27,907 nt of DNA from an uncultured bacterium (GCA_905215155.1 CAJMPJ010000046.1:1-27907); one strand, 5' to 3'; numbered from the stretch's first letter, positions 8,475-17,216 are shown. Numbers and translations are program-made. The notes: generated by a model not told the origin, from the sequence alone.

Positions 8475-10337
8475 TTACAACACTTCTCTGTTGTAAATCT
8501 CCATGAACTCTTCTCCCGTAATGGTTTCCCGTTCCAGAAGATATTCGGCAATCTCATGGAGCTTATTCATATTGTCCTTTAAAATCTGAGTCGCCTTCTG
8601 GTGCTGTTCCCTTACGATTCTTATGACCTCTTCATCAATTCTCTTTGCCGTCTCAGGAGCGCAGGCAAGAGATGTGTCACCTCCCAGGTACTGGTTGGTC
8701 ACGGTTTCCAAAGCCACCATATCGAATTCTTCAGTCATACCGTAGCGGGTCACCATAGCTCTGGCAATCCTGGTGGCCTGTTCAATGTCATTGGAGGCAC
8801 CGCTGGTGACGGTCTCAAAAATCAGCTCCTCTGCCGCCCGTCCTCCGGTAAAAGTGGCAATCTTATTAAGGGCCGCCTCCTTTGTCAGAAGATGACGTTC
8901 CTCCTCATCCACCTGCATGGTATAGCCAAGTGCACCGGAGGTTCTTGGAATGATGGTGATCTTATGAACCGGTGCCGAATGATTCTGGGAAGCTGCCACC
9001 AGAGCATGCCCCACCTCGTGGTAAGCAATGATCTTCTTTTCTTCCACATTGACCGATGCGTCCTTTTTCTGGTATCCGGCGATAACCACCTCAACACTTT
9101 CTTCCAGATCCCTCTGGGTCACTGTTTTTCTTCCCATACGAACGGCCCTTAAAGCCGCCTCATTGATAATATTGGCAAGCTCGGCGCCGCTGGCACCTGA
9201 CGTAGCAAGTGCGATTCCGTGGAAATCCACGTCATCAGACAATTTGACGCTTTTACCGTGAACCTTTAAAATGGCTTCCCGTCCGTTTAAATCGGGAAGC
9301 TCCACAGGGATTCTCCGGTCAAAACGGCCCGGCCTCAAAAGTGCCTTATCTAAAGAATCGGGACGGTTGGTAGCCGCCAGTATTACGACTCCCTTTTTTC
9401 CGTCAAATCCATCCATCTCAGCCAGCAGCTGGTTCAACGTCTGTTCTCTTTCATCATTTCCGGAAAAACCATTGCCGTCACGCTTCTTACCTATGGTATC
9501 AATCTCATCAATAAACACGATACACGGTGCCTTCTCATTGGCCTGCTTGAATAAATCTCTGACCTTTGCCGCCCCCATACCTACAAACATTTCTACAAAT
9601 TCCGAACCGGATATGGAGAAGAACGGTACATGGGCCTCTCCTGCCACCGCTTTTGCAAGAAGTGTCTTACCGGTACCTGGCGGTCCTACCAAAAGAGCTC
9701 CCTTTGGGAGAGACGCTCCGATATCCGCATATTTCTGTGGATTATGAAGGAAATCCACGATCTCCTTCAACGCATCCTTGGCTTCTTCCTGTCCGGCGAC
9801 ATCCCGAAACGTCTTTCCTGTTTCCGATTCCGCATAGATTTTAGGATTGGACTTTCCAAAGGACATGGCATTAGCGCCGCCCATCCGCCGCTGCAGCTGC
9901 TTTGATAAAAAATTGCCCAAAAATACAAAAATCAAAATAGGGATGATCCAGGTAAGAAGAAACGAAAGCAGCGGAGACATCTGGGCCACAATGACCTTTT
10001 CAAACTGGACGTTGTGGGAGGCCAGTCTTTGTGTCAGTGTTTCATCGGGCCACAGGCCGGTCTTGTATATCTGATAAACAGGCTTGCCCTCCCAGTCCTT
10101 TTTTCCCGTATCAGACTTAAACTGGAGCTCTGTCTCCGTCCTTGCAACGGCCTGGACCTTGCCCTGATCCACCATCTCAAGAAAGGTGCTGTATGGCACC
10201 TCTGTCATGGACTTTGACTGGATCCACGGGACCGCCAGGGCATTGAATATAATCATAAGTATTAAAACTACCGTATAATAGTAAAAAAATGATTTGTTCG
10301 GCTTTTTGCCGGAATCATTATCATCTTTTAACCCCAT
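8475..10337 (-). CDS. ftsH: ATP-dependent zinc metalloprotease FtsH
   Basis: This membrane-anchored AAA+ protease degrades misfolded membrane and selected cytosolic proteins. The 620-residue order is: membrane helix about 18-38, extracytoplasmic domain about 43-119, second helix about 122-142, AAA domain with Walker A GPPGTGKT (218-225), Walker B IVFIDEID (273-280) and the arginine-finger region LLRPGRFDRR (333-342), then the M41 protease with HEVGH (440-444) and the third zinc ligand Asp517 in SNDIE. All key residues are present. The ATG follows GAAAAGGAGGAGTAAG, which contains the end of the upstream flavodoxin gene, so translation is probably coupled to it. Confidence 0.97.
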   Translation of the reverse strand: MGLKDDNDSGKKPNKSFFYYYTVVLILMIIFNALAVPWIQSKSMTEVPYSTFLEMVDQGKVQAVARTETELQFKSDTGKKDWEGKPVYQIYKTGLWPDETLTQRLASHNVQFEKVIVAQMSPLLSFLLTWIIPILIFVFLGNFLSKQLQRRMGGANAMSFGKSNPKIYAESETGKTFRDVAGQEEAKDALKEIVDFLHNPQKYADIGASLPKGALLVGPPGTGKTLLAKAVAGEAHVPFFSISGSEFVEMFVGMGAAKVRDLFKQANEKAPCIVFIDEIDTIGKKRDGNGFSGNDEREQTLNQLLAEMDGFDGKKGVVILAATNRPDSLDKALLRPGRFDRRIPVELPDLNGREAILKVHGKSVKLSDDVDFHGIALATSGASGAELANIINEAALRAVRMGRKTVTQRDLEESVEVVIAGYQKKDASVNVEEKKIIAYHEVGHALVAASQNHSAPVHKITIIPRTSGALGYTMQVDEEERHLLTKEAALNKIATFTGGRAAEELIFETVTSGASNDIEQATRIARAMVTRYGMTEEFDMVALETVTNQYLGGDTSLACAPETAKRIDEEVIRIVREQHQKATQILKDNMNKLHEIAEYLLERETITGEEFMEIYNREVL

Positions 10338-10338
10338 C

Positions 10339-10863
10339 TTACTCCTCCTTTTCTTTTGTCACTAACCCAAGCACAAACTCGGTGAATTTGCACGCATTCT
10401 CTAAATCTTCCTCATTGGGATGAAGCATGGCAGCTTCATATGAAGAAATCAACGCCCTGATCTGAGGGGTATTGTTGACCGCCTGCATCTGCCTGTATTT
10501 TTCAAGTATGGAAGGTCCCAGCTTTCCTCCGCATAAAAAACAGCCGAGATACTCATTGTCATCCGGAAGGAAAACAGAGACCTGCCGTTCTACCTGTTTT
10601 AAATATTCTTTATTCCCCATAAGTCCGCAGGTACCAAACAATGCGACCCGTTTTCCATGCAGACTGGAAAGAAAGTCCATCATCTCTGTCTTGCAGGTTC
10701 CGCGGTTATTCCAGAATCCAACAAAATACGTATCCGCTTCCTCTCCGTGCAATTCCTCCAGACTGATAATGTCTTTGGATTTTCCTGGAAGCGTCTCGAA
10801 TATTTTCATGGCTACCTTTTGAGTATTTCCGGTTTTGCTAGTATATACAACCAAATAGTCCAT
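10339..10863 (-). CDS. Flavodoxin-family protein
   Basis: The 174-residue protein begins with MDYLVVYTSKTGNTQKVA, the FMN-phosphate loop of flavodoxins, and continues with VGFWNNRGTCKTEM and ALFGTCGLMG, the flavin-flanking loops of the longer Flavodoxin_3-like group. It should bind FMN and shuttle electrons in the cytoplasm; the partner is unknown. Proteins of this group include the BilS component of bilirubin reductase, but no bilR-like gene is present, so I do not use that name. It is the first gene of a two-gene unit: its TAA ends one base before the ftsH ATG. AGAGGAGG precedes the start. Confidence 0.85.
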   Translation of the reverse strand: MDYLVVYTSKTGNTQKVAMKIFETLPGKSKDIISLEELHGEEADTYFVGFWNNRGTCKTEMMDFLSSLHGKRVALFGTCGLMGNKEYLKQVERQVSVFLPDDNEYLGCFLCGGKLGPSILEKYRQMQAVNNTPQIRALISSYEAAMLHPNEEDLENACKFTEFVLGLVTKEKEE

Positions 10864-10888
10864 ATATTGAGCCTCCTCTAATGAATAA

Positions 10889-10915
10889 AATATACCAAAT
10901 CCGAGAATTTATCAA
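10889..10915 (-). promoter_or_regulatory. Promoter of the flavodoxin-ftsH unit
   Basis: On the minus strand an extended -10, TGGTATATT (TATATT at 10894-10889), is preceded by TTGATA (10915-10910). The 15-base spacing is short, which the extended -10 may compensate. Confidence 0.45.
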
Positions 10916-10994
10916 TAGATAATCCGAATGTTAATACAATTTATGTAATTTTTAGAATTTTGATGGATTTTTTTATGATTATGAATTAGAGGAG

Positions 10995-11040
10995 AAACAA
11001 GCCGGAGGGGGCATGGATCCATCCTTCTCCGGCCTGGTTT
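10995..11040 (-). terminator. Terminator of the hem operon
   Basis: GCCGGAG (11001-11007) pairs with CTCCGGC (11027-11033), extended by AAAC/GTTT outside; an ATGGATCCAT palindrome sits in the loop. It follows the hemL stop by a few bases. The T-run on the minus strand (TTGTTT) is modest. Confidence 0.6.
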
Positions 11041-11048
11041 TGTGGATT

Positions 11049-12326
11049 TTAGAAAAGAGTTCCAGCTGCTTCTTTTATGATCCTGCAGGTTTTTTCTATG
11101 TCCTCATCGGTATGGGCCGCACATAAAAACAGAATTTCAAACTGTGACGGTGCCGTATAGATGCCGTGTTCTAACAGGTAATGGAAATACTTTGCGTATT
11201 TTCCGGTATCCGAAGTGAGCGCAGTATCAAAATCCACCACCGGGGTGTTGGAAAAGAAAACACTGAACAAAGAACCCGCCCGATTGATCTGGGTATGGGG
11301 AAGGGCCTGACTCAGTGCACTGATCAGTCTGTTTGCTTTTTTCTCCAGAGCAAAATACAGCTCTCTGTGTTCCATCAAGGTCTTAACCGTGGCAATTCCT
11401 GCCGCTGTGGCTATGGGGTTTCCCGAAAGGGTTCCCGCCTGATAAACGGTTCCTACCGGAGAAACGGTTTCCATGATTTCTTTTCTGCCCCCATAAACCC
11501 CCATAGGCATACCGCCTCCGGCGATCTTTCCAAGGGTTGTCATATCAGGAATAACTCCGTAGTATCCCTGGGCGCCGCCGATTCCCATACGGAATCCGGT
11601 TATGACTTCATCAAAGATCAAAAGTGCCCCGTACTGTGTGGCGATCTCCCTTAAAAATTCCAGAAAACCAGGCTTTGGAGGAACCAGTCCCATATTGGCT
11701 GCTACCGGTTCAACCACAATGGCCGCTATCTCATCAGGAAATTGTTCAAACAATGTTTTTACGGAATCCTCTCCATTGTACTGGGCGAGAAGCGTATGCA
11801 TCGTATAGGAAGCAGGCACTCCGGCACTGTCCGGCGCCGAGCCTGTCAAGGCACCGGAACCGGCTTTAACCAGAAGTCCGTCCGAATGGCCGTGATAGCA
11901 TCCTTTAAATTTTACAATCTTATCTCTTCCTGTAAACCCTCTTGCCGCGCGAATGGCGCTCATAACCGCTTCCGTTCCCGAGCTTACCATGCGCATCATC
12001 TCCATGGAGGGGATGCATTCCCGGATCAGACGCCCAAGCGTAAGCTCTTTTCTGGTCGGTGCTCCAAAGGATAACCCATCAAGACAAGCCTCCCGCACCG
12101 CATCAACCACCGGTCCATACCCATGGCCCAGAATGCATGGTCCCCAGGAATTTACATAATCAATGTATTCGTTGCCATCCTCATCATAGATATGGCAGCC
12201 GGAGGCCCGTTTCACAAAAACCGGAGCACCGCCCACGGAACCAAAGGCGCGGACCGGACTGTTTACTCCTCCGGGGAAATAATCTTTTGATTCTTCAAAC
12301 AATGCCATAGATTCATCAAGCTTCAT
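11049..12326 (-). CDS. hemL: Glutamate-1-semialdehyde 2,1-aminomutase
   Basis: This PLP enzyme converts glutamate-1-semialdehyde to 5-aminolevulinate, the second step of the C5 tetrapyrrole pathway. The 425-residue protein shows the N-terminal YFPGGVNSPVRAF signature, the FDEVITGFR strand (238-246) and the PLP lysine Lys267 in TTLGKIAGGGMPMG. The ATG at 12326 has AGGAGAGGAA upstream, overlapping the end of the preceding cobA-hemD gene. It is the last gene of the hem operon even though it acts second, right after HemA. Confidence is high; other class III aminotransferases lack this combination. Confidence 0.97.
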   Translation of the reverse strand: MKLDESMALFEESKDYFPGGVNSPVRAFGSVGGAPVFVKRASGCHIYDEDGNEYIDYVNSWGPCILGHGYGPVVDAVREACLDGLSFGAPTRKELTLGRLIRECIPSMEMMRMVSSGTEAVMSAIRAARGFTGRDKIVKFKGCYHGHSDGLLVKAGSGALTGSAPDSAGVPASYTMHTLLAQYNGEDSVKTLFEQFPDEIAAIVVEPVAANMGLVPPKPGFLEFLREIATQYGALLIFDEVITGFRMGIGGAQGYYGVIPDMTTLGKIAGGGMPMGVYGGRKEIMETVSPVGTVYQAGTLSGNPIATAAGIATVKTLMEHRELYFALEKKANRLISALSQALPHTQINRAGSLFSVFFSNTPVVDFDTALTSDTGKYAKYFHYLLEHGIYTAPSQFEILFLCAAHTDEDIEKTCRIIKEAAGTLF

Positions 12327-12338
12327 TCTGTTCCTCTC

Positions 12339-13844
12339 CTATTCCCAATCGCTGCATATGGCTTGTGCAATGCCTGAGACACTGTATACCTCTGCAATCA
12401 AATCTGCGTTTCTTCCATATCTTTCCAGAGCCTCTGCCGTAATATCTCCAATGCATACCACTTTAACGTTGTTAAACCATTCTTTTTCCTGCTGGCCTCC
12501 GGTTTCAAAAAATGCCTCCACTCCAGATGCACTGGCAAAGGTCACATAATCCAGTCCTTCGATAGCCATGTCCTCTTTCCCTGCATCCGGCGTTTGGCTC
12601 ACCACATCATAAAGCACCACATCATCAAAGGCAGCTTCTGTCTCCTGAAGAATCTGGTTCAATTCTCTGGAGCCGCGGGATGATCTGGGTATCAGGATGC
12701 GGTCCTTTCCCGATATGAGTTTTCTAAGCCCTTCCGCCAAGTCCCTTACCTGATAGTTTTCCGGTGTATAATCGGTGCGGAAACCATACTTTAAAAGTTC
12801 TTTGGCCGTACCATTTCCTACGGAAGCAAATTTCACATGACCCACGGCACGGTAATCGTATCCGCACTCCACAAGGCCCGAAAAGAATTCCCGGACTGCA
12901 TTGGCACTGGTAAATGTGATCCAGGTATAACCGGAAAGCTCCTTATAGGCTTCTTTCATACGGTCCCCTGTTTTATAGGACACCAGAGAAAGGCTCAAAA
13001 GGTGTTTTACGGTCCCTCCAAGTGAGGTGAGTTCTTTATGAAGCTTCCCGGCAAAGGAAGGCGTTCCTGTAATTCCGATCCGGCACCCTTTTAACGGTGC
13101 TTTTGCGGTAGAAGAAAAGTCAAGAGCCGCCACCTCTCCGGCAACAATAATGGCCGGACTTTTTATGCCGGACTCCCGGACCCTTTCTTCAATATCAGAT
13201 AAGGTTCCCCGCACAATCCTCTGGCCGGGAAGCGTCCCGCTCTCAATCACCGCAGCCGGTGTTCCGCCGGACTTCCCCTCCTTTATCAGTCCATTTACAA
13301 TCAGAGAAAGGTTCCCCAGGCCCATGAGGAACACCAAAGTACCGGAAAGTTTGGCAAATGCATCAAAATCAGGCGGAAGCGTTCCCTCCTCAGAAAGGGT
13401 ATGTCCGGTCATAACGTGAAAGCTGCGGCTCAGTCCCCGGTGTGTTATGGGAATTCCTGCGCTGGCAAGGGCTGCTACAGCAGAAGTAACGCCGGAAACC
13501 ACTTCATAAGGAATTCCCGCCTTATTAAGAGCCAGGACCTCCTCTCCTCCCCGTCCAAATACAAAGGGGTCTCCCCCTTTTAACCGGACGACCGAAAGCC
13601 CCTTTTTTGCCAGTTCCACCAAAAGGCAGTTGATCTCTTCCTGTTTCATGGAATGGGACCCGGCCCGTTTTCCAACATAGATTTTTTCACAATCAGCGGA
13701 AACCTCTCTTAAGAGAAGGTCTGAAGCCAGGGAATCATAGACCACTGCGTCACAGTGTTTCAGCCTTGACAATCCCTTTTCCGTAATCAGCTCCGGATCT
13801 CCGGGACCTGCTCCTACCAGATAGACAACTCCATTTTCTTTCAT
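12339..13844 (-). CDS. cobA-hemD: Fused uroporphyrinogen-III C-methyltransferase / uroporphyrinogen-III synthase
   Basis: This 501-residue bifunctional protein has two domains. Residues about 5-245 are a SUMT methylase (VYLVGAGPGDPELITEKG, VVRLKGGDPFVFGRGGEE, SGVTSAVAALASAGIPITHRG) that makes precorrin-2 from uroporphyrinogen III. Residues about 254-500 are a HemD domain (IGITGTPSFAGKL..., WITFTSANAVREFF, YVTFASASGVEAFF) that closes hydroxymethylbilane to uroporphyrinogen III. The fusion is common in clostridia and steers the product to siroheme or cobalamin, not to protohaem. AAAAGGAGG precedes the ATG; the hemC stop is 12 bases upstream. No frameshift at the domain junction. Confidence 0.95.
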   Translation of the reverse strand: MKENGVVYLVGAGPGDPELITEKGLSRLKHCDAVVYDSLASDLLLREVSADCEKIYVGKRAGSHSMKQEEINCLLVELAKKGLSVVRLKGGDPFVFGRGGEEVLALNKAGIPYEVVSGVTSAVAALASAGIPITHRGLSRSFHVMTGHTLSEEGTLPPDFDAFAKLSGTLVFLMGLGNLSLIVNGLIKEGKSGGTPAAVIESGTLPGQRIVRGTLSDIEERVRESGIKSPAIIVAGEVAALDFSSTAKAPLKGCRIGITGTPSFAGKLHKELTSLGGTVKHLLSLSLVSYKTGDRMKEAYKELSGYTWITFTSANAVREFFSGLVECGYDYRAVGHVKFASVGNGTAKELLKYGFRTDYTPENYQVRDLAEGLRKLISGKDRILIPRSSRGSRELNQILQETEAAFDDVVLYDVVSQTPDAGKEDMAIEGLDYVTFASASGVEAFFETGGQQEKEWFNNVKVVCIGDITAEALERYGRNADLIAEVYSVSGIAQAICSDWE

Positions 13845-13856
13845 CGCTTCCTCCTT

Positions 13857-14759
13857 TTATGAAAGGCCTCTGGCCGCCAGCTCCGCCAGACTGTCCAGTT
13901 CCGTGATTTCTCCCCAGAGATGGATTTTTTTGGTTTCTTCCCCTCGATGGCTCATACCAAAAACCTCCATCCTGCCGTCTCTTTGTCTGGAGTATACGCC
14001 CACCGGTTCATGACAGCCGGCATCTAAAAGCCTTAAAATCTTTCGTTCCAGGAAAAGACACCGTCTGGACTCCTCATCGTCCAAACGCTTCAGGACAGGC
14101 TCCAGATCCGAGTTGATCCGTCCTTCCACAGCTAAAATCCCCTGACCGCCTGCCGGAATAAATGTCTCGCAGTCAAAGCAGTGATACTGATACCGGCTGT
14201 CTTCCCATAACCCCAGCCGCTTTAATCCTGCCGCCGCCAGAATAATGGCGTCAAACCTGCCCTCTGCCAGTTTCCCCAGACGGGTCTGCACATTGCCTCT
14301 TAAATCCTCACAGCGGACGGTTTGATCCGGCCAAAGTCTTTTACCGATCTCCTGTATCTGCATTTTTCTTCTTAAACTGGAGGTACCTATCCGAACTTCC
14401 TTTATTCGGGAAAGATCACTTCCTGCCAAAGTCACCAGCACATCCCTGGGGTCCTCTCTTTTTAATACCGCCACGATCCCAAGACCTTCCTCCAGCTCCA
14501 TGGGCATATCCTTCGCACTGTGGACCGCAAGGTCGATCTCCCCGCGCAAAAGAGCCTGTTCAAACTCTGTCACGAACACACCCTTTCCGCCAAATTCCAA
14601 AAGCGGTTTGTCAAGAATCCGGTCTCCTTCTGTCTGCTTTAACACCAGTTCTGTCTTTATCCCCATACCGGTATGTAAAAGTGCCTGTTCCACCAGATTG
14701 GTCTGGACAACCGCCAGCTTACTTCTCCTGGTTCCGATGCGTATGGTTTTTTCCTTCAT
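13857..14759 (-). CDS. hemC: Hydroxymethylbilane synthase (porphobilinogen deaminase)
   Basis: The enzyme joins four porphobilinogen units into hydroxymethylbilane. The 300-residue protein has RIGTRRSKLAVVQT at the N-terminus, FVTEFEQALL, catalytic Asp84 in HSAKDMP, IGTSSLRR (124-131), PAGGQGILAVE and Cys249 in DAGCHEPVGVY, the attachment residue for the dipyrromethane cofactor. Its start overlaps the end of the upstream sirC-type gene by 41 bases. The start is placed here because RIGTRRSKLA must lie at the N-terminus; the local ribosome site (GAGGAAAC at about 13 bases, or AGGG at 3 bases) is poor, so coupling to the upstream gene is likely. Confidence 0.96.
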   Translation of the reverse strand: MKEKTIRIGTRRSKLAVVQTNLVEQALLHTGMGIKTELVLKQTEGDRILDKPLLEFGGKGVFVTEFEQALLRGEIDLAVHSAKDMPMELEEGLGIVAVLKREDPRDVLVTLAGSDLSRIKEVRIGTSSLRRKMQIQEIGKRLWPDQTVRCEDLRGNVQTRLGKLAEGRFDAIILAAAGLKRLGLWEDSRYQYHCFDCETFIPAGGQGILAVEGRINSDLEPVLKRLDDEESRRCLFLERKILRLLDAGCHEPVGVYSRQRDGRMEVFGMSHRGEETKKIHLWGEITELDSLAELAARGLS

Positions 14760-15390
14760 GTTCCCTAAGTTTCCTCTCTATCAGTTCTTTTGCCTGCTCT
14801 CTGGTGTAAGTTCCGCCCTGCCGGATTCCTTCTTCCACCATGGTTTGAAATATCTCTGTCCGTATGGAAATAAGATCCACCTTTTCCTTCACCATATCCC
14901 GGTAGGAGCCAAGCTGCTCTGCCAGTTCACCAAATCCGGACGGAATGGCTTTCTGAAACTGATGCTTTAAATACTTTGCTATGGTAGGCGAATCTCCGCC
15001 TGTGGAGATTCCAACGGTAATATGTTTTTCTTTGATGAGGGCCGGAAAAATAAAACTGCATTCCTCCTGCACATCCACCACATTTACCGGAATCTTTCTT
15101 TCCTTACAAAGTTGGGAGATTCGTCGGTTCAGTGCTTCGTCGGAGGTCCCTGCCACCACAAAATCTGCATAATCCAGGTCTGATTCAACAAAATCCCGGC
15201 ATTCCAGAATAAGCCTGCCACCAAGCTCCTGTTCAAGACAAGAAAGCTCCGGCACCATCCTTGGTGCCACCACCTTCATCTCCGGACCATAATCCATCAG
15301 CACACAGACCTTCCGGTAAGAGACTGCCCCTCCGCCTGCTATCAGACATTTTTTTCCTTCTATATCCACAAAAAACGGAAAATACCCCAT
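14719..15390 (-). CDS. Precorrin-2 dehydrogenase / sirohydrochlorin synthase
   Basis: This 223-residue NAD-dependent enzyme, of the SirC/CysG N-terminal/Met8p type, oxidises precorrin-2 to sirohydrochlorin. It starts with YFPFFVDIEGKKCLIAGGGAVSYRK, a Rossmann motif, followed by VVAGTSDEALNRRIS and the NVVDVQEECSFIFPA...VGISTGGDSPTIAK region typical of the family. It is the second gene of the operon: the hemA stop lies 2 bases before its ATG, and AAGGAGGG inside hemA serves as its ribosome site. Together with the SUMT domain downstream it extends the pathway to sirohydrochlorin. Whether it also chelates iron, like Met8p, cannot be told from the sequence. Confidence 0.9.
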   Translation of the reverse strand: MGYFPFFVDIEGKKCLIAGGGAVSYRKVCVLMDYGPEMKVVAPRMVPELSCLEQELGGRLILECRDFVESDLDYADFVVAGTSDEALNRRISQLCKERKIPVNVVDVQEECSFIFPALIKEKHITVGISTGGDSPTIAKYLKHQFQKAIPSGFGELAEQLGSYRDMVKEKVDLISIRTEIFQTMVEEGIRQGGTYTREQAKELIERKLREHEGKNHTHRNQEK

Positions 15391-15392
15391 GG

Positions 15393-16556
15393 TCAGCCCT
15401 CCTTGATCCAGTCCTGAAGACCATCTAGCGTCCGAAGCACCACTTTTAAATCCTCGCTGTTTACATGATCCCGGATCTGATAGAGAAGCGTTTCCAGACG
15501 TTTTCCCGAAAATGCATTCTTTAACTCATCCATACGTTGAATATAGGGATGAAATACCATTTCCTTGATAGCTCCGTCCAGATCCTCCTCCATAATCGCT
15601 TTTGCCCGGTCCAGCTCCTTTAATTTGATCTTAGTATTGTTTTTTGACAAGGTCTCAAAATAATCAATATCAAAAAGCGTCAGACCCTCCATCGCTCCGA
15701 TGGCAGGGTCCATATCAACAGGTACCGCTACATCAATAAACAGCCGCTTTTTCCCATCTTCCAGGGCCTTAGACAGTTCCTCGCAGGTTACGGTATAATG
15801 AGGACCCAGTGTGGCACTTATGACAATATCCATATCCTTCATATAGTGATACCGGTCCCCGTAATCCACGACCTTCACCCTGTCACTCTTTACATCGACC
15901 GTTAAGCAGGAATTATGCTTCCGAACCGTTCCGGTCACTACAATGCCGGGTTTGGATAAAATGTTTTTTGTTATGGTCCCTCCCATCTTTCCTGTCATTC
16001 CGATCACCATGACATTTTTAATGTCACTTCCGTTTTGAAAATGAAAGACCTCATTGGCCACCAGAGTGGCAATGGAGAGAGGGGTTTTGGATAAATTGGT
16101 ATCGGTCTTAATCCGTTTGGCACACGTTACCGCTTTGTGAAAGAGAACATTCATCTCATAATCCACAGTTCCCTGATCTTTGGATAACTGGTAAGCCTCC
16201 TTTACCTGCCCCAGGATCTCATCCTCTCCCAGTACCATGGACTCAAATCCGCAGGCCACTTTAAACAAATGTCCGATCGCACTTTCTCCGCTGTAAATGT
16301 TTAAGTATTTTAACAGTTCCTCCAGCCTGATGTTTTTATAATCCGCGATGGCCCGCTGCAGTTCTCCGATTGCCTGTTTTGTTCCGGATACATAGATCTC
16401 ACTCCGGTTGCAGGTACAGAGAACTACGATTCCATTCACCGATTCTTTTCCGGCAAGCAGCTCCATGAATTCCTTTTTTTCTTCCTCCCGAAACGCAAAC
16501 CGTTCCCGGATGGTAACAGGAGCCTTTTTATGGCTCACACTCATACAGTACATCAT
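15393..16556 (-). CDS. hemA: Glutamyl-tRNA reductase
   Basis: The first enzyme of the C5 pathway reduces glutamyl-tRNA(Glu) to glutamate-1-semialdehyde with NADPH. The 387-residue protein has the N-terminal SVSHKKAPVTIRERFAF, the catalytic cysteine in LCTCNRSEIYV (Cys49), FKVACGFESMVLGEDEILGQVKEAY, and the VIGMTGKMGGTITKN nucleotide motif. It is shorter at the C-terminus than E. coli HemA, as usual in clostridia. The first of two adjacent ATG codons is used, with AAGAAGG 10 bases upstream. It opens the hemA-sirC-hemC-cobA/hemD-hemL operon. Confidence 0.96.
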   Translation of the reverse strand: MMYCMSVSHKKAPVTIRERFAFREEEKKEFMELLAGKESVNGIVVLCTCNRSEIYVSGTKQAIGELQRAIADYKNIRLEELLKYLNIYSGESAIGHLFKVACGFESMVLGEDEILGQVKEAYQLSKDQGTVDYEMNVLFHKAVTCAKRIKTDTNLSKTPLSIATLVANEVFHFQNGSDIKNVMVIGMTGKMGGTITKNILSKPGIVVTGTVRKHNSCLTVDVKSDRVKVVDYGDRYHYMKDMDIVISATLGPHYTVTCEELSKALEDGKKRLFIDVAVPVDMDPAIGAMEGLTLFDIDYFETLSKNNTKIKLKELDRAKAIMEEDLDGAIKEMVFHPYIQRMDELKNAFSGKRLETLLYQIRDHVNSEDLKVVLRTLDGLQDWIKEG

Positions 16557-16609
16557 TTTTATTCAGCCTTCTTAATTTTTATTCTCAATTAATATGTAAA
16601 CTCTACCCT

Positions 16610-16639
16610 ATTTTAACACAATTTTGCCGGAAAGGGCAA
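16610..16639 (-). promoter_or_regulatory. Promoter of the hem operon
   Basis: On the minus strand TTGCCC (16639-16634), 18 bases, then TAAAAT (16615-16610), about 50 bases before the hemA ATG. The leader is too short for a cobalamin riboswitch. Confidence 0.55.
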
Positions 16640-16681
16640 TGAATAATCATAGGAAGAAAAAATTACGTTTGCAGCTATCTG

Positions 16682-16690
16682 TGGTATAAT
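16682..16690 (+). promoter_or_regulatory. Extended -10 promoter of the GNAT gene
   Basis: TGGTATAAT is a perfect extended -10; the -35 region (TTACGT at 16663) is weak. The predicted start of transcription near 16697 rules out the in-frame ATG at 16689. Confidence 0.6.
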
Positions 16691-16721
16691 GATTAATATT
16701 TTATCAGACAGGAGAATTTCT

Positions 16722-17216
16722 ATGAAAATCAGAGAGGGACTGCCAGAAGATTCGGCACAATTTTTAGAACTAATGAAACAATTAGATCAAGAGACAGAAT
16801 TTATGTTGCTGGAACCGGGAGAACGTACATCAACCCCACAGGATATGGAAAACCATATTAAAAATCTTGTAAAATCCAATTCCCTGCTTCTGCTCCTGGA
16901 CGATGGGAAACAGGCAGCCGGGTTTTTGTCTGCGTTAAGAGGCTCTGCCAACCGGACGAAGCACTCTGCCTATGTTGTGACTGGAATCCGAAAGGAATAC
17001 AGAGGAAAAGGGTATGGGCAGGCTCTTTTCAAAGAGCTTGATTCGTGGGCGGCAAATAACGGTATCACAAGACTTGAACTTACCGTCATGACTCATAATA
17101 AAAGGGCCTTACACCTATATGAAAAAATGGGATTTAAGAAAGAGGGAACTTTAATCCGTTCCATGATCGTAAACGGCGCGTATGTTGACCAGTTCTGTAT
17201 GGCTAAAATCCTGTAA
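16722..17216 (+). CDS. GNAT-family N-acetyltransferase
   Basis: A 164-residue single-domain acetyltransferase using acetyl-CoA. Visible are an N-terminal MKIREGLPEDSAQFLELMKQLD strand-helix pair, the central AYVVTGIRKEYRGKGYGQALFKELDSWA segment containing the acetyl-CoA phosphate loop RGKGYGQAL, and the C-terminal ALHLYEKMGFKKEGTL signature. It resembles the group annotated as RimI-like or polyamine/amino-group acetyltransferases, but the acceptor cannot be told. ATG at 16722 is chosen from the promoter position and the ACAGGAGAA ribosome site. It stands alone, divergent from hemA; its stop codon lies inside a bidirectional terminator. Confidence 0.9.
   Translation: MKIREGLPEDSAQFLELMKQLDQETEFMLLEPGERTSTPQDMENHIKNLVKSNSLLLLLDDGKQAAGFLSALRGSANRTKHSAYVVTGIRKEYRGKGYGQALFKELDSWAANNGITRLELTVMTHNKRALHLYEKMGFKKEGTLIRSMIVNGAYVDQFCMAKIL

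Noticed and set aside
10339..10863. Naming the flavodoxin bilS
   Set aside because: The family is compatible, but no bilirubin reductase gene is nearby and the neighbour is ftsH.
11181..12074. Several plus-strand frames of 68-157 codons inside the hem operon
   Set aside because: All are antisense to intact hemL with no ribosome sites or recognisable motifs.
16557..16610. Possible cobalamin riboswitch or haem-responsive leader before hemA
   Set aside because: The leader after the predicted promoter is only about 50 bases, far too short for a B12 riboswitch, and shows no conserved box.
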